This document shows positions 1 through 9,841 of a DNA stretch of 64,000 nt, piece after piece. The translations under genes and the position numbers were made by a program. The notes below the pieces were generated by a model. That model worked only from the letters and a program-made list of their open reading frames with translations, was not told where the DNA came from and made no database searches. Numbering within the stretch: position 1 is the stretch's first letter; the number at the start of each line of letters is the position of its first letter. Source of the DNA: Clostridium aestuarii (GTDB taxonomy: Bacteria; Bacillota; Clostridia; Clostridiales; Clostridiaceae); NCBI RefSeq assembly GCF_026735135.1, contig NZ_JAPQER010000001.1, positions 441,500 to 505,499 on the forward strand. The letters run 5' to 3'.

Positions 1-940
1 CTGCATTAATCTTACGGTTAAAAAATTTAGCCAATTCTCCTGCAGTCATTCCATGGGTCATAGGTAAATTATCTACTCCAACAAAAGTCTTATACTTATC
101 TTCTAAAATAGGTCCATCCATAATTTCCCCACCTAAAGGATTAGGTCTGTCTAAAACAATAATTTGCTTATTATATTTAGCCGCTGCCGTCATACAATAA
201 TTTAGTGTGGACATATATGTATAAGAACGAGCTCCTATATCTTGAATATCAAAAACTAAAACATCAATTCCTTGAAGCATATCTTCTGTAGGCATTCTTG
301 TATCATTATATAAACTATACACTGGTATTTTAAGTTTTTCATCAATATAAGATTTTACATAATCTCCTGCGCTTGCTTGTCCATTAATTCCATGTTCAGG
401 TCCATAAAGTGCATTAAACTCTGCTTTTTTATAATTTGCAAGCTCATCTATCATGCTTTTTCCTTGGCTATTTACACCTGTTTGATTTGTAACAAGTCCA
501 ACTCTTTTTCCATCTATAAGATAATTGTATTCTGTAAGTAAGCGGTCATCTCCCAATTTAAATTTTTCTTGTTTTTCTATAGTAAACTTTAATATATAGT
601 CCTTATCCAAAAAACTTTTTTTCACAGATTTAAGATTATTATTCATTTTTATAAAATAAGTTTCTCCACTTTTATATCCCTGTTTTGGGCATTTAACTAT
701 CAATGTATTATCTTGAACCTCAGTTTGCACATCAATATTATTCCCCTTTGAATCCACTACGGTTACACCTTTGTTTATTGTAGAAACATCTAATTTTCTA
801 TTAAACTTAATCTTCCATTGCTTATTTGAAGCTACATTTATTTTTTCTAAATCAATCTTGTTTTTACCAAAAACATTATTATATCCAGCTAAAGAAAATA
901 TAAATAACATTAAGAATGTATATATAATTTTACGTTTCAT
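1..940 (-). CDS. namZ: Exo-beta-N-acetylmuramidase NamZ-like (DUF1343) protein, 3' end outside window
   Basis: Open frame on the minus strand from ATG at 940, behind a GGGGGAGT ribosome site, running off the left edge; about 313 codons are visible. Residues 1-25 form a signal peptide (MKRKIIYTFLMLF...). Residues about 27-110 look like an SbsA-type Ig-like domain (NKQWKIKFNRKLDVSTINKG). The DUF1343 domain follows, with GLVTNQTG, ALYGPEHGI, FDIQDIGARSYTY, LDRPNPLGG and the end motif PMTHGMTAGELA. NamZ (YbbC) of Bacillus subtilis removes terminal MurNAc from peptidoglycan fragments outside the cell; this protein probably has the same wall-recycling role. The Ig-like domain before DUF1343 is an unusual architecture. 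The C-terminal part cannot be seen. Confidence 0.85.
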   Translation of the reverse strand, partial: MKRKIIYTFLMLFIFSLAGYNNVFGKNKIDLEKINVASNKQWKIKFNRKLDVSTINKGVTVVDSKGNNIDVQTEVQDNTLIVKCPKQGYKSGETYFIKMNNNLKSVKKSFLDKDYILKFTIEKQEKFKLGDDRLLTEYNYLIDGKRVGLVTNQTGVNSQGKSMIDELANYKKAEFNALYGPEHGINGQASAGDYVKSYIDEKLKIPVYSLYNDTRMPTEDMLQGIDVLVFDIQDIGARSYTYMSTLNYCMTAAAKYNKQIIVLDRPNPLGGEIMDGPILEDKYKTFVGVDNLPMTHGMTAGELAKFFNRKINA

Positions 941-1185
941 TTTACTCCCCCATTTTTTATATTTTAAATCAATGAATTTGTAAATTAATTCTACCTATAT
1001 AGATTTATATCGTACAATAAAACATCTTATTTACACTTTTTATACAATTTCTATCGCCACTAATCTTTTTTAATATAAAATTTACAATATCCCCTTATAT
1101 ACTGTATAATTATATTAATACCTTTCTACTTTTTTCGACAAATTGCAGATACTATTACATTTTTAAGTAAGGATTGATGCTATAT

Positions 1186-2799
1186 ATGAAAATAAACTCT
1201 TGTTCTATACTTACCCAGTATAAAAATTATATTTTAAAATCTTTCACGCTAAGTTTTATTATATTGATAATGTTATATTTTTGTATATTTAGTATATTCG
1301 AATACAATTATATAACAAGTGAAAGAACAATTTTAGAAAAAACTCAAGAAAATTTAGTTCACATTGAAAAAAACTTTATTGGAAATAATTTTAAAAATAT
1401 TGTCTCCGATTTAAAATTCCTAACTTCCCAATATTATTTACACAATATGTCAAATTATCAAAAATCAAATCATTTATCCAATGAATGGCTTGATTTTTCT
1501 AAAGAAAAAAAAATCTATGATCAAATTAGACTTATTGACGAAAATGGTTATGAAAAGATAAGAATAAATTATAATAATGGTAATCCGGAAATTGTTGCTA
1601 ATAGTGAATTGCAAAATAAAAAACATAGATATTATTTTAAAGACTCTATTAAATTAGAAAACCAAGAAATTTTTATATCTAAATTTGATTTAAATATCGA
1701 AAATGAAGACATAGACATGCTTATAAAACCAATGATACGATTTTCAACTCCTGTTTTCGATAACACCGGAAATAAAAAAGGATTTATTATAGTTAACTAC
1801 TTAGCAAAATCTATAATGGAACAATTTGATAATATATCTCAAAATAATATAGGCAAAATATTTCTTTTAAATTCAGACAGTTACTGGCTTATTCATAAAG
1901 ACACTAATAAACAATGGGGATTCATGTTTGAAGAAAAAAAACATATTAATTTTAAAAACGAATTTTCTAACGCTTGGGAAAAAATAACCAATAATACTAC
2001 GGGACAATTTTATAATGAAAAAGGATTGTTCACTTTTTCCACAATATTCCCTTTAGCATTAACTAATCCTCGTGACTATATATTAAATTATAGTAAAATA
2101 ACTTTAAATGAAGAATTATGGAAAGTAGTATCCTATATTCCTTTTAGTGAAGAAAATATTTACTTTAGTAATATAAATATATGGTATACCATATATGAAC
2201 AATTTTTTAAAAACTATTACTTATTAAGTATTGTAACAATTCTTTCTTTTATAATCTGTTTTTTAATTACTTCTAATAAAATGTCAAAAGATAAAATTTC
2301 TTTTTATGCTGCTCATGACATGATGACAGACACTTTTAATAGAAGGGCTGGTATAGAATTATTAGAAAACGAATTTGATACTGTTAAAAAACATGAAAAA
2401 CCCTTAACTATTTGTTTTATTGATGTCAATGGATTGAAAATCGTTAATGATAACTTTGGACATGAAAAAGGAGATGAACTAATTAAAACAGTTGTTACTT
2501 GTATAAAAAACTCTGTTAGTGTCTCAGATTTCATCATAAGATTAGGTGGAGATGAATTTTTAATAGCAATGCCAAACACTAGCTATAGTGCTGCTGAAAA
2601 AATTTGGATAAATATTTCAAAAACTATTTCTGAAATAAATGATAACGATGGCAGAAACTATTTAGTTAGCATAAGTCATGGTATTTCTGAGTATACACAT
2701 AATAGTAAAATAACTTTAGAACAACTAATAAATGAAGCGGATAAAAAAATGTATATCGAAAAAAATAAGATTAAGAAAGATTTCAATTTATTAAGATAA
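1186..2799 (+). CDS. Membrane sensor diguanylate cyclase (GGDEF)
   Basis: A membrane segment (LSFIILIMLYFCIFSIF) near the N-terminus is followed by an extracytoplasmic region of about 300 residues that resembles a double-Cache sensor. A second membrane segment (YYLLSIVTILSFIICFLI) and a C-terminal GGDEF domain with an intact active site (RLGGDEFLIA) complete it. It should make cyclic di-GMP from two GTP at the membrane in response to an external ligand. The RxxD product-inhibition site, normally five residues before GGDEF, reads SVSD: the Asp is kept but the Arg is lost. Start choice: AAGGA at 1169-1173 lies only 3 nt before ATG 1177, so ATG 1186 (12 nt) is preferred; TTG 1174 overlaps the site. 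No EAL domain or neighbouring effector is visible. Confidence 0.88.
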   Translation: MKINSCSILTQYKNYILKSFTLSFIILIMLYFCIFSIFEYNYITSERTILEKTQENLVHIEKNFIGNNFKNIVSDLKFLTSQYYLHNMSNYQKSNHLSNEWLDFSKEKKIYDQIRLIDENGYEKIRINYNNGNPEIVANSELQNKKHRYYFKDSIKLENQEIFISKFDLNIENEDIDMLIKPMIRFSTPVFDNTGNKKGFIIVNYLAKSIMEQFDNISQNNIGKIFLLNSDSYWLIHKDTNKQWGFMFEEKKHINFKNEFSNAWEKITNNTTGQFYNEKGLFTFSTIFPLALTNPRDYILNYSKITLNEELWKVVSYIPFSEENIYFSNINIWYTIYEQFFKNYYLLSIVTILSFIICFLITSNKMSKDKISFYAAHDMMTDTFNRRAGIELLENEFDTVKKHEKPLTICFIDVNGLKIVNDNFGHEKGDELIKTVVTCIKNSVSVSDFIIRLGGDEFLIAMPNTSYSAAEKIWINISKTISEINDNDGRNYLVSISHGISEYTHNSKITLEQLINEADKKMYIEKNKIKKDFNLLR

Positions 2800-2815
2800 T
2801 TGCAAAATTACATAG

Positions 2816-2862
2816 CAAAACACAAGTTTTATTGTTCACAATAAAACTTGTGTTTTGTTTTT
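2816..2862. terminator. Strong hairpin terminator after the GGDEF gene
   Basis: A perfect 20-bp inverted repeat (2816-2835 and 2838-2857) with almost no loop is followed by TTTTT on the plus strand. It lies 17 nt after the GGDEF stop codon. A-rich sequence on the left lets it also serve the minus-strand transporter gene, which ends at 2968. Confidence 0.85.
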
Positions 2863-2967
2863 CCATTTTAAATCTTTAATTATTGAATTTCTTTCATTGT
2901 TAACCATCCAACTAATTACTAGTCACTACTCTCAATTTATTTTAAACTCATCATAAGCGATTAAGCT

Positions 2968-4263
2968 TTAAAAAACTATTGCTGCAATAACTCCAAATAT
3001 AATTAACGGTATATTAAAATGAATAAATGTTGGTACACATGTATCCCAAATATGATTGTGTTGGTGATCAGCATTCAAACCTGAAGTTGGTCCTAAAGTA
3101 CTATCTGAAGCAGGTGAACCTGCATCTCCTAATGCGCCTGCTGTTCCAATAAGTGCAATAGTACCAGGAATACTAAAACCTAAGCTTGCTGCTAATGGAC
3201 AATAAATTGCCGCTAAAATAGGAACTGTTCCAAAAGATGTTCCTATGCCTATAGTTACAAAAAGTCCTACAATTAACATAACTAGAGCTGATATAATTTT
3301 ACTTCCTCCCATCATACCTGAAACAGCATGAACAAGAGTTTCAACAGCTCCCGTCTCCCTTAATACATTTCCATAACCAGCTGCAACAAGCATGACAAAA
3401 GCTATAAATGCCATCATTGCTATTCCATCATCCATTAAACTATTAATTTCATTCCATTTTATAGCTCCAGTAATTATCATAACAACTATACCTGTTAACG
3501 CTCCTAATGGTAAAGATTTAGTAATTAGTTGAACTACAAAAGCTGCTATTGCACCTATTAATGCAGCATAATGCCTTTTATTCATTTTTATTTCCTCATC
3601 ATTTTTTTGTATATCAATATGTCTATATTCTCTTTTCTTTCTATATGTAAAAAACACAGCACTTAAAAGCCCTAATAACATTCCAATACCAGGAACCCAC
3701 ATAACTTTCCATACCATATTTGTAGTTACATTTATTCCATTATCAATCATTTGGCTTGCTATAATTTTATGAAATATAAGTCCAAATCCTACTGGTAAAA
3801 CAACATATGGCATTTCAAGACCAAAAGTTAGCGCACACGCCATTGCTCTTCTATCAATTTTTAGCTTATTCATTAAAGGCAACAAAGTCGGAATTAAAAT
3901 AGGTATAAAAGCTATATGCACAGGAATAAGATTTTGAGAAAAACAACTTATAAATGCTATTAGTAAAACAAGTGTATATTTTTTATTTTTAACAATCTTA
4001 GCTATCTTTCTAGCTAAAATATCTGAAAGCCCTGTTTTACTAATTGCAACAGCTAAAACTCCTAGTAAAACGTAACTTAAAGCTGTCTCAGAATTTCCTC
4101 CCATTCCTGATATTAAAATTTCCATTACCACTTTTAACGGTATACTTGCTGATAATCCTGCTGTTAACGCTGCAATTAATATTGCTAAAATTACATTTAA
4201 ATTTAAAAGACTCAAAATTATCATTACTAAAACCGAAATAATAACCGGATTAAAAAATATCAT
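2968..4263 (-). CDS. Na+/H+ antiporter-family (NhaC/YuiF-like) membrane transporter
   Basis: A 431-residue, very hydrophobic protein with about 11-12 membrane segments. The conserved C-terminal stretch GDAGSPASDSTLGPTSGLN and the following HNHIWDTCVPTF are typical of the YuiF group of the NhaC/ion-transporter superfamily, usually annotated as Na+/H+ antiporter; amino-acid uptake has been suggested for relatives. ATG 4263 has a GGAGGGG site. It stands alone and diverges from the lipoprotein gene at 4448. The substrate cannot be read from sequence: family membership is firm, function is inference. Confidence 0.75.
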   Translation of the reverse strand: MIFFNPVIISVLVMIILSLLNLNVILAILIAALTAGLSASIPLKVVMEILISGMGGNSETALSYVLLGVLAVAISKTGLSDILARKIAKIVKNKKYTLVLLIAFISCFSQNLIPVHIAFIPILIPTLLPLMNKLKIDRRAMACALTFGLEMPYVVLPVGFGLIFHKIIASQMIDNGINVTTNMVWKVMWVPGIGMLLGLLSAVFFTYRKKREYRHIDIQKNDEEIKMNKRHYAALIGAIAAFVVQLITKSLPLGALTGIVVMIITGAIKWNEINSLMDDGIAMMAFIAFVMLVAAGYGNVLRETGAVETLVHAVSGMMGGSKIISALVMLIVGLFVTIGIGTSFGTVPILAAIYCPLAASLGFSIPGTIALIGTAGALGDAGSPASDSTLGPTSGLNADHQHNHIWDTCVPTFIHFNIPLIIFGVIAAIVF

Positions 4264-4447
4264 TTATATTCCCCTCCATATTTTGTTTATATGACTTCAT
4301 CATTTTATCACATTAAATCATTAGTGTCACGTAACAACCCTAACTATATTTAAATCCATATGTAACTATATTGTAACCTATTTATAGTTCATCTATTTTA
4401 TACTTGTTAATGTATAAAATACCATTAATATAACTGGAGGTCTTCTT

Positions 4448-5401
4448 ATGAAGAAAAAACTATTAATATTAGTTGCTGCAATAATGACTACATCTATTAT
4501 TTTTAGTGGATGTAAAAATAAATCTGCTACAAATAACACAAATACATCAAATTCTCAGGAACAAGATATACATAAAAATACTGATACTGAAAATTTATCT
4601 CAAAAATCAAATACTATTAGTAATTTAAACAATTTTGGAATTGCTGCTAAGCAAGGTGATTGGATTTATTATCTAAATAAAGATAACGGTAAATATTCTT
4701 TATTTAAAAAGAAAAATGATGATTCAAACAAAACTAAACTATGCAATGATGCAGCCTTTTATATTAATACAGTAGGAGATTATATTTATTATTCAAATGC
4801 TACTGATGGAAATAATATATATAAGATAAAAACTGATGGAAGTAATAGAGAAAAACTTTGTGATGACACGGTAACTTCAATGTATGTAATTAATAATTAT
4901 ATTTATTATGTAAATATGAAAGATTGGAAAATATATAAATTTAATATAGATAAAAATGAAAAAACAAAATTAAACGATGATACCATAGAAAACGGAAAAA
5001 TTGCAATTGATGGAAATTGGATTTATTACTCCTTAAATGGACTTTATAAAATAAAAACTGATGGTTCAAATAAAACAAAAATTATAGATGATAACTGTTT
5101 CTCCATAAATATAGCCAATAATTCAATTTACTATTCAGCCAATGATGGAGTTTATAAAATAAATTTTGATGGAAGTAATAGGCAAAAAATTCTTGATAAT
5201 AACGCATCTTGGGTTAATATATCAAATAACAATATATACTTTAGTGATATAAATAATGGTGGTATATATAAAACTGATATGGAAGGTAAATCAAAAGAAA
5301 AATTATCAGATGACTTTGCATATAAAATCAATATAGTAGGCAATTGGTTATATTATGATTACTCAAAACGCCCTGTAAAATTAAAATGGATTAAACTATA
5401 A
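4448..5401 (+). CDS. Lipoprotein with DUF5050 repeats
   Basis: The N-terminus is a lipoprotein signal (MKKKLLILVAAIMTTSIIFSGC; lipobox FSGC, mature Cys at residue 22). A Thr/Asn/Ser-rich linker of about 40 residues follows. The rest consists of about six repeats of roughly 40 residues in which a strand such as DWIYYLN or NYIYYVN alternates with YKIKTDGSN. This is the DUF5050 pattern, predicted to fold as a beta-propeller-like surface domain. GGAGG lies 7 nt before ATG. It is probably anchored to the outer face of the membrane. No enzymatic motif is visible; carbohydrate or protein binding is possible but unproven. A terminator follows directly. Confidence 0.82.
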   Translation: MKKKLLILVAAIMTTSIIFSGCKNKSATNNTNTSNSQEQDIHKNTDTENLSQKSNTISNLNNFGIAAKQGDWIYYLNKDNGKYSLFKKKNDDSNKTKLCNDAAFYINTVGDYIYYSNATDGNNIYKIKTDGSNREKLCDDTVTSMYVINNYIYYVNMKDWKIYKFNIDKNEKTKLNDDTIENGKIAIDGNWIYYSLNGLYKIKTDGSNKTKIIDDNCFSINIANNSIYYSANDGVYKINFDGSNRQKILDNNASWVNISNNNIYFSDINNGGIYKTDMEGKSKEKLSDDFAYKINIVGNWLYYDYSKRPVKLKWIKL

Positions 5402-5405
5402 AAAG

Positions 5406-5446
5406 AGCCAACAAAACACTAATTAAAATTGTTTTGTTGGCTTTTC
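5406..5446 (+). terminator. Rho-independent terminator of the DUF5050 gene
   Basis: AGCCAACAAAAC at 5406-5417 pairs with GTTTTGTTGGCT at 5431-5442 across a 13-nt loop and is followed by TTTT. It starts 5 nt after the stop codon. Confidence 0.85.
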
Positions 5447-5518
5447 GTATATAAATTTTTCATATACTACATTTACCTTTGATAAAATTCTTTATTCTGT
5501 GTAAAATGTAATTAACAG

Positions 5519-5537
5519 CATGTAAACTATTTACATG
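5519..5537. promoter_or_regulatory. Perfect palindrome upstream of yjjI, CcpA cre-variant-like
   Basis: CATGTAAA-CTA-TTTACATG is a perfect 8-bp inverted repeat with a 3-nt spacer, 53 nt before the yjjI start. The TGTAAA...TTTACA half-sites match the variable-spacing cre type described for CcpA in solventogenic Clostridium. It does not fit the classic 16-bp cre because the central CG is missing. It therefore probably ties yjjIW expression to carbon status; other regulators cannot be excluded. Confidence 0.5.
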
Positions 5538-5590
5538 TTAAACAACCATTTAAAAATTATGGTTAAAATAATTTTAGTGGAGTGAATAAT

Positions 5591-7084
5591 ATGAATAACA
5601 TTTTAGACATTATTAAAGACAAAACTTTAACCTATGAACAAAAGGTATTAAGTCTTGCAAGAGCCGCAGAGGACAGCTTAAACGTACTTAATATAAGCAC
5701 ACAAGTTCAAGAATATAGAGATGAAGGGATAATCTGCGATCTTAACGAAGGACATGCACCTTATAGACCTAGATACATTGTTCCTGACTATGAAAAATTT
5801 ATGAGAAATGGAAGTGAATTTTTAGATTTAAAACCCGCTTCTGACATTTGGGATGCTGTAAATAATCTCCTTATTTTATATAAACATGTACCTTCTATTA
5901 CTTCTTTTCCAGTATCTCTTGGAAATATAGATACTTTATTAGAGCCATATATAAAAGATGAACAAGAAGCCTATCACGCAATTAAATTATTTTTAACTCA
6001 TATAGATCGAACTCTTACAGATTCTTTCTGTCATGCTAATATAGGTCCACTGGATACCAAAGCAGGAAAATTAATTTTAAAAGTTCAAAAAGAATTACAA
6101 ACTTCTATACCAAATATAACTTTAAAATATAGTAAATATACGTCAGACAACTTTGCTATTGATGCTATTGATACTGCATTAGTAACAGCAAAACCAAGCT
6201 TTGCTAATCATGAAATGTTTTCAAAAGAATTTAATGGAAAATACAATATTGTTAGCTGTTATAATGGACTAACTACTGGCGGTGGAAGCTATACTTTATG
6301 CAGACTTAACTTAGCGTTTCTTGCTAAGAAATCAATATCTGAAGAAGACTTTATAACTGTTGTTCTTCCTGATGCAGTAAAAAGAATGGATGAATATATT
6401 GACGAAAGAATTAAATTTCTTGTTGAAGAAAGTGGATTTTTTAATGGAAACTTCTTAGTTAAAGAAGGATTAATTAGCAGAGATCACTTTACAGCTATGT
6501 TTGGTATGTTTGGTCTTGCTGAATGTGTTAACCATTTTATAGGTTCCGATAAGCAAGAATATAGATTTGGACATAGTGAAGAAGCCAATAACTTAGGTTT
6601 TAGAATTATAGAAAAACTTTCACAAGAAGTAAATAAGCATGAAAATCCTTATTGTGAAATATCAAAAGGTAAATTCTTATTACATGCTCAAGTTGGAATT
6701 GATACCGATAACAATATAAGTCCTGGCTGCAGAATACCGATTGGAGAAGAACCAGAACTTCCTCAACATTTAATACAATCAGCTAAATTTCACAAGTTCT
6801 TTCCTTCAGGTATAGGTGATATTTTCCCATTTGACAGCACTTGTAAGAAAAACCCTAACTTTATATTAGATATTATAAAAGGTGCTTTCAAAGAAAATAT
6901 GAGATATTTCTCATTATATTCTTCTGATTCTGATGTAATTAGAATTACAGGTTATCTTGTTAAAAAATCAGAAATAGAAAAATTAGAAAAGGGTGAACAA
7001 GTTCTTCGTGATACTGTTGCCTTAGGTCTTGGAGCTGTTAAAAATCAAGGAGTATTAAATAGAAAGGTTAGAAAAAATGATTAA
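5591..7084 (+). CDS. yjjI: YjjI-family glycyl radical enzyme
   Basis: A 497-residue protein (E. coli YjjI is about 516) of the glycyl-radical superfamily. The C-terminal radical loop is RITGYL, Gly about 44 residues from the end, matching the RVxGY consensus. A likely active-site cysteine lies in IVSCYNGLTTGGG near residue 215. The substrate of YjjI is not established; it is shorter than pyruvate formate-lyase and lacks its Cys-Cys pair. GGAG at 5579-5582 is 8 nt before ATG 5591; the in-frame GTG at 5582 lies inside the ribosome site and is rejected. The gene overlaps its activase yjjW by 8 nt, so the two are translationally coupled. Oxygen sensitivity implies anaerobic use. Confidence 0.88.
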   Translation: MNNILDIIKDKTLTYEQKVLSLARAAEDSLNVLNISTQVQEYRDEGIICDLNEGHAPYRPRYIVPDYEKFMRNGSEFLDLKPASDIWDAVNNLLILYKHVPSITSFPVSLGNIDTLLEPYIKDEQEAYHAIKLFLTHIDRTLTDSFCHANIGPLDTKAGKLILKVQKELQTSIPNITLKYSKYTSDNFAIDAIDTALVTAKPSFANHEMFSKEFNGKYNIVSCYNGLTTGGGSYTLCRLNLAFLAKKSISEEDFITVVLPDAVKRMDEYIDERIKFLVEESGFFNGNFLVKEGLISRDHFTAMFGMFGLAECVNHFIGSDKQEYRFGHSEEANNLGFRIIEKLSQEVNKHENPYCEISKGKFLLHAQVGIDTDNNISPGCRIPIGEEPELPQHLIQSAKFHKFFPSGIGDIFPFDSTCKKNPNFILDIIKGAFKENMRYFSLYSSDSDVIRITGYLVKKSEIEKLEKGEQVLRDTVALGLGAVKNQGVLNRKVRKND

Positions 7085-7913
7085 GGGATTAGTTAATAAA
7101 ATTATTCCTTTTAGCTCAGTAGATGGACCTGGAAACAGAACATCAATCTTTCTTCAAGGTTGTAATTTTAACTGTCTTTACTGTCATAATCCTGAAACAA
7201 TAAATTCATGCATATACTGTGGAAATTGTGTGTCTGAATGCCCAGTTAATGCACTTTCTTTATTGGATGGTAAAATACTATGGGATAAAAAAATTTGTGT
7301 GCAATGTGATAGATGTTTAAAAGTTTGCAACAAAGACAGTTCTCCAAAAGCTGTATATATGAGTGTAGATGAAGTGTTACAAGAAATTAAGAAGACAAAA
7401 TCCTTTATATCTGGAATAACAGTTTCAGGTGGTGAATGTACTCTACAATCTAAATTTTTAATTAGTCTATTCAAAGAAGTAAAAAAAATGGGACTAACAT
7501 GCTTTGTGGATACTAACGGTTCCATTCCTCTATATCAAAATAAAGATTTATTAGAAACAATTGATATGGCAATGGTAGATTTAAAATCTTATGACTCTAA
7601 AGAACATAAAAAACTTACTGGTATGGATAATACCATTGTAATAGAAAATATAAAATATCTTGCAAGAACTAATAAACTATATGAAGTAAGAACTGTAATC
7701 GTCCCTGAGGTTCTAAATAACCATTATAATGTAGATATGACAAGTAAACTACTAGCTTCTTTAAATCCTGATATAAGATATAAAATCATAAAATATAGAC
7801 CTTTAGGAGTACGTACAAATATAATAAAAAGCTTTATGCCTTCTGATGAAATGATAAAAACATTCAAAACTTTAGCAGAAAAAAATGGGTGTAATAATAT
7901 CATTACTACTTAA
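7077..7913 (+). CDS. yjjW: YjjW glycyl-radical-enzyme activase (radical SAM)
   Basis: A 278-residue activating enzyme. The radical SAM cluster motif CNFNCLYC lies near residues 29-36. It is followed by a two-cluster ferredoxin insert (CIYCGNCVSECP and CVQCDRCLKVC, residues about 43-85), as in non-PFL activases. The SAM-binding GGE motif is present as VSGGECT. It should install the glycyl radical on YjjI using SAM and a reduced 4Fe-4S cluster. ATG 7077 lies within the last codons of yjjI, and a strong terminator follows 10 nt after the stop, giving a closed two-gene operon. Confidence 0.9.
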   Translation: MIKGLVNKIIPFSSVDGPGNRTSIFLQGCNFNCLYCHNPETINSCIYCGNCVSECPVNALSLLDGKILWDKKICVQCDRCLKVCNKDSSPKAVYMSVDEVLQEIKKTKSFISGITVSGGECTLQSKFLISLFKEVKKMGLTCFVDTNGSIPLYQNKDLLETIDMAMVDLKSYDSKEHKKLTGMDNTIVIENIKYLARTNKLYEVRTVIVPEVLNNHYNVDMTSKLLASLNPDIRYKIIKYRPLGVRTNIIKSFMPSDEMIKTFKTLAEKNGCNNIITT

Positions 7914-7922
7914 TTTTACACA

Positions 7923-7961
7923 TATAAAGGCTGTCCATTTTATAGGACAGCCTTTATATTA
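7923..7961 (+). terminator. Terminator of yjjIW
   Basis: TATAAAGGCTGTCC (7923-7936) pairs with GGACAGCCTTTATA (7945-7958). It lies 10 nt after yjjW and between convergent genes. The T tract is weak on both strands. Confidence 0.75.
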
Positions 7962-7999
7962 TTAATTTTAATCATTAAATTTCACTATATTCCAAATAA

Positions 8000-9709
8000 C
8001 TATATTTTAAATTTTGATACAACTTCTAAAAGTTTATCTATATTTTCTTTTGAAATATCTGTTTCGTGAATTACATCATCAGCTTTTTCAGCAACAACTA
8101 TAGATTTTTCTGCAATATTAGTTGTATTATTTACTCCTTCACTTGTAGCTTCTGCTATTTCATTAATTGCTTTCATAGCATTTTCAACAGAAACAGCTAA
8201 CTCCTCCGCTGTAGAACTAAAATCATTCATTAAAGCACTAACAGCATCAGCATCTTTATTGTACTGTTCACCTGTATTAACCATTCCTTCATAGTCTTTT
8301 TTTACTTTAGTATCTATAAATTCTAAAATTTCTTCAGAACCACCAGAAAGATTTTCAACTGAAGATATTACAGTACTTGTAACTTTTTGTATTTCTGATA
8401 CTGTTTCATTAGACTGTTCTGCCAATTTTCTTATCTCATCTGCAACTACTGAAAAACCTTTGCCTGCTTCACCTGCTCTTGCTGCCTCAATTGCTGCATT
8501 TAGTGCTAATAGATTAGTCTGAGAAGATATCTGTAGTATAGCCTCTGAAAGAACATTTATCTGTTCTACAGCTTTAGATTCTCCTATTGCTTTTTCTAAT
8601 TTTATTTTTGTATTTTCATATATTTCATCAGCCTCATGTTTAGACTCTAATGCATTTAGCTTTAACTCAATTGCTCTATTATTTATTTCTTCAACATATT
8701 TTGAACCTTCTTGTCCTTTAATAGCAATAGAATTTACAGCTTGATTAATTTCTTCTGTCGTACTACTTATTTCCTGCGCTGAAGCTGCTGTTTCCTCCAT
8801 GCTTGAAGACATTTGTTCTGTAGTATAACGTACATCTTCCACTTGTTCATTTAATTCTCCCATAGAATTTTTAATCATTTCTACAGTCTTAACAGTATTA
8901 TTAGTATTGTTATTTACTTCTATCATAATTGTTCTAAGATTAGCTAAGAAATTATTTACTGCATCTGCAAGTTCACCAAATTCATCATTAGAAGAGAGTC
9001 TAATTTTCTGAGTCAAGTCTCCTCCTTTTTCTGCTAATGTTTCTAACTCTTTTTTCAAAACATTTATAGGTTTTAAAATACTTGTTCCAATAAATAAACC
9101 TGATAATATTGCTAATATACATGTTATTACAACGCTAATTAAAAGTATTTTTTTAGCATAATAATAAGCTCTGTCACCATCTTGACTTAATTTTTCACTT
9201 TTATTAGCATTAAAATCAACAAGTTTTAATGCCGCATCAGAAGCAGTATCAAAAGCTTCCTTTGATTTATTATTCATTATTTTCATTGCTTCTTGTGTTT
9301 TTAATTCTCTACTCAAAGATATCATACTTGTATTTAATTCTATGTATTTTTGCCACTCTTGCTTAACTGTATTAAATAAATTCCTATCTTCTTCAGAATT
9401 AATTATTTTTTCATATTCATTTAGATATTCTTGAATTTTTAAGTTCTTTTCTTTCATTTGAGATTCTTTTTTATCCATTTCATTTTTAGATGTAGAAATT
9501 ATATGTTCATATTCTAAAATTCTAAAATCAGAAGTCATAGTGTTTATATCCTCTGAATACTGAATTTTAGGAATCCACGTTTCAGCTATAATAGTAGATT
9601 GATTATTTACCATTTTAAGTATTCTATTAGAATATAAACCAACCCCAATGATAATAGCAACTAATATAACAAAAGCAATACTTATTTTTTTCTTTATTGT
9701 TAATTTCAT
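8000..9709 (-). CDS. Methyl-accepting chemotaxis protein
   Basis: A 569-residue chemoreceptor. It has a first membrane segment near residues 9-28, a four-helix-bundle periplasmic-type sensor (residues about 30-185), a second membrane segment ([22 protein letters not shown]), a HAMP domain and a long coiled-coil signalling domain. The signalling tip is [21 protein letters not shown], which contacts CheA/CheW. GGAGG at 9716-9720 favours ATG 9709 (6 nt) over the adjacent ATG 9712 (3 nt). The ligand is unknown; the helical sensor type often binds small organic molecules. It is convergent with yjjW. No che genes are nearby. Confidence 0.92.
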   Translation of the reverse strand: MKLTIKKKISIAFVILVAIIIGVGLYSNRILKMVNNQSTIIAETWIPKIQYSEDINTMTSDFRILEYEHIISTSKNEMDKKESQMKEKNLKIQEYLNEYEKIINSEEDRNLFNTVKQEWQKYIELNTSMISLSRELKTQEAMKIMNNKSKEAFDTASDAALKLVDFNANKSEKLSQDGDRAYYYAKKILLISVVITCILAILSGLFIGTSILKPINVLKKELETLAEKGGDLTQKIRLSSNDEFGELADAVNNFLANLRTIMIEVNNNTNNTVKTVEMIKNSMGELNEQVEDVRYTTEQMSSSMEETAASAQEISSTTEEINQAVNSIAIKGQEGSKYVEEINNRAIELKLNALESKHEADEIYENTKIKLEKAIGESKAVEQINVLSEAILQISSQTNLLALNAAIEAARAGEAGKGFSVVADEIRKLAEQSNETVSEIQKVTSTVISSVENLSGGSEEILEFIDTKVKKDYEGMVNTGEQYNKDADAVSALMNDFSSTAEELAVSVENAMKAINEIAEATSEGVNNTTNIAEKSIVVAEKADDVIHETDISKENIDKLLEVVSKFKI

Positions 9710-9841
9710 CATATTCCTCCTTTTATTTGTTTTATTCCTATGCTATTTATATCATATATAATAATTATTTTCAATTTTTTTCCTTCAAATTTAAAAATAT
9801 AGCTTTAAAAGTGTAAAAACTAATTTAACTAAGTGATTATG

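Noticed and set aside
4321..4440. Riboswitch in the yuiF/lipoprotein divergent region
   Set aside because: Only AT-rich sequence and partial promoter boxes were seen; no conserved aptamer motif.
5582..5590. GTG start for YjjI
   Set aside because: The GTG lies within the GGAGTG ribosome site; ATG 5591 has the correct 8-nt spacing.
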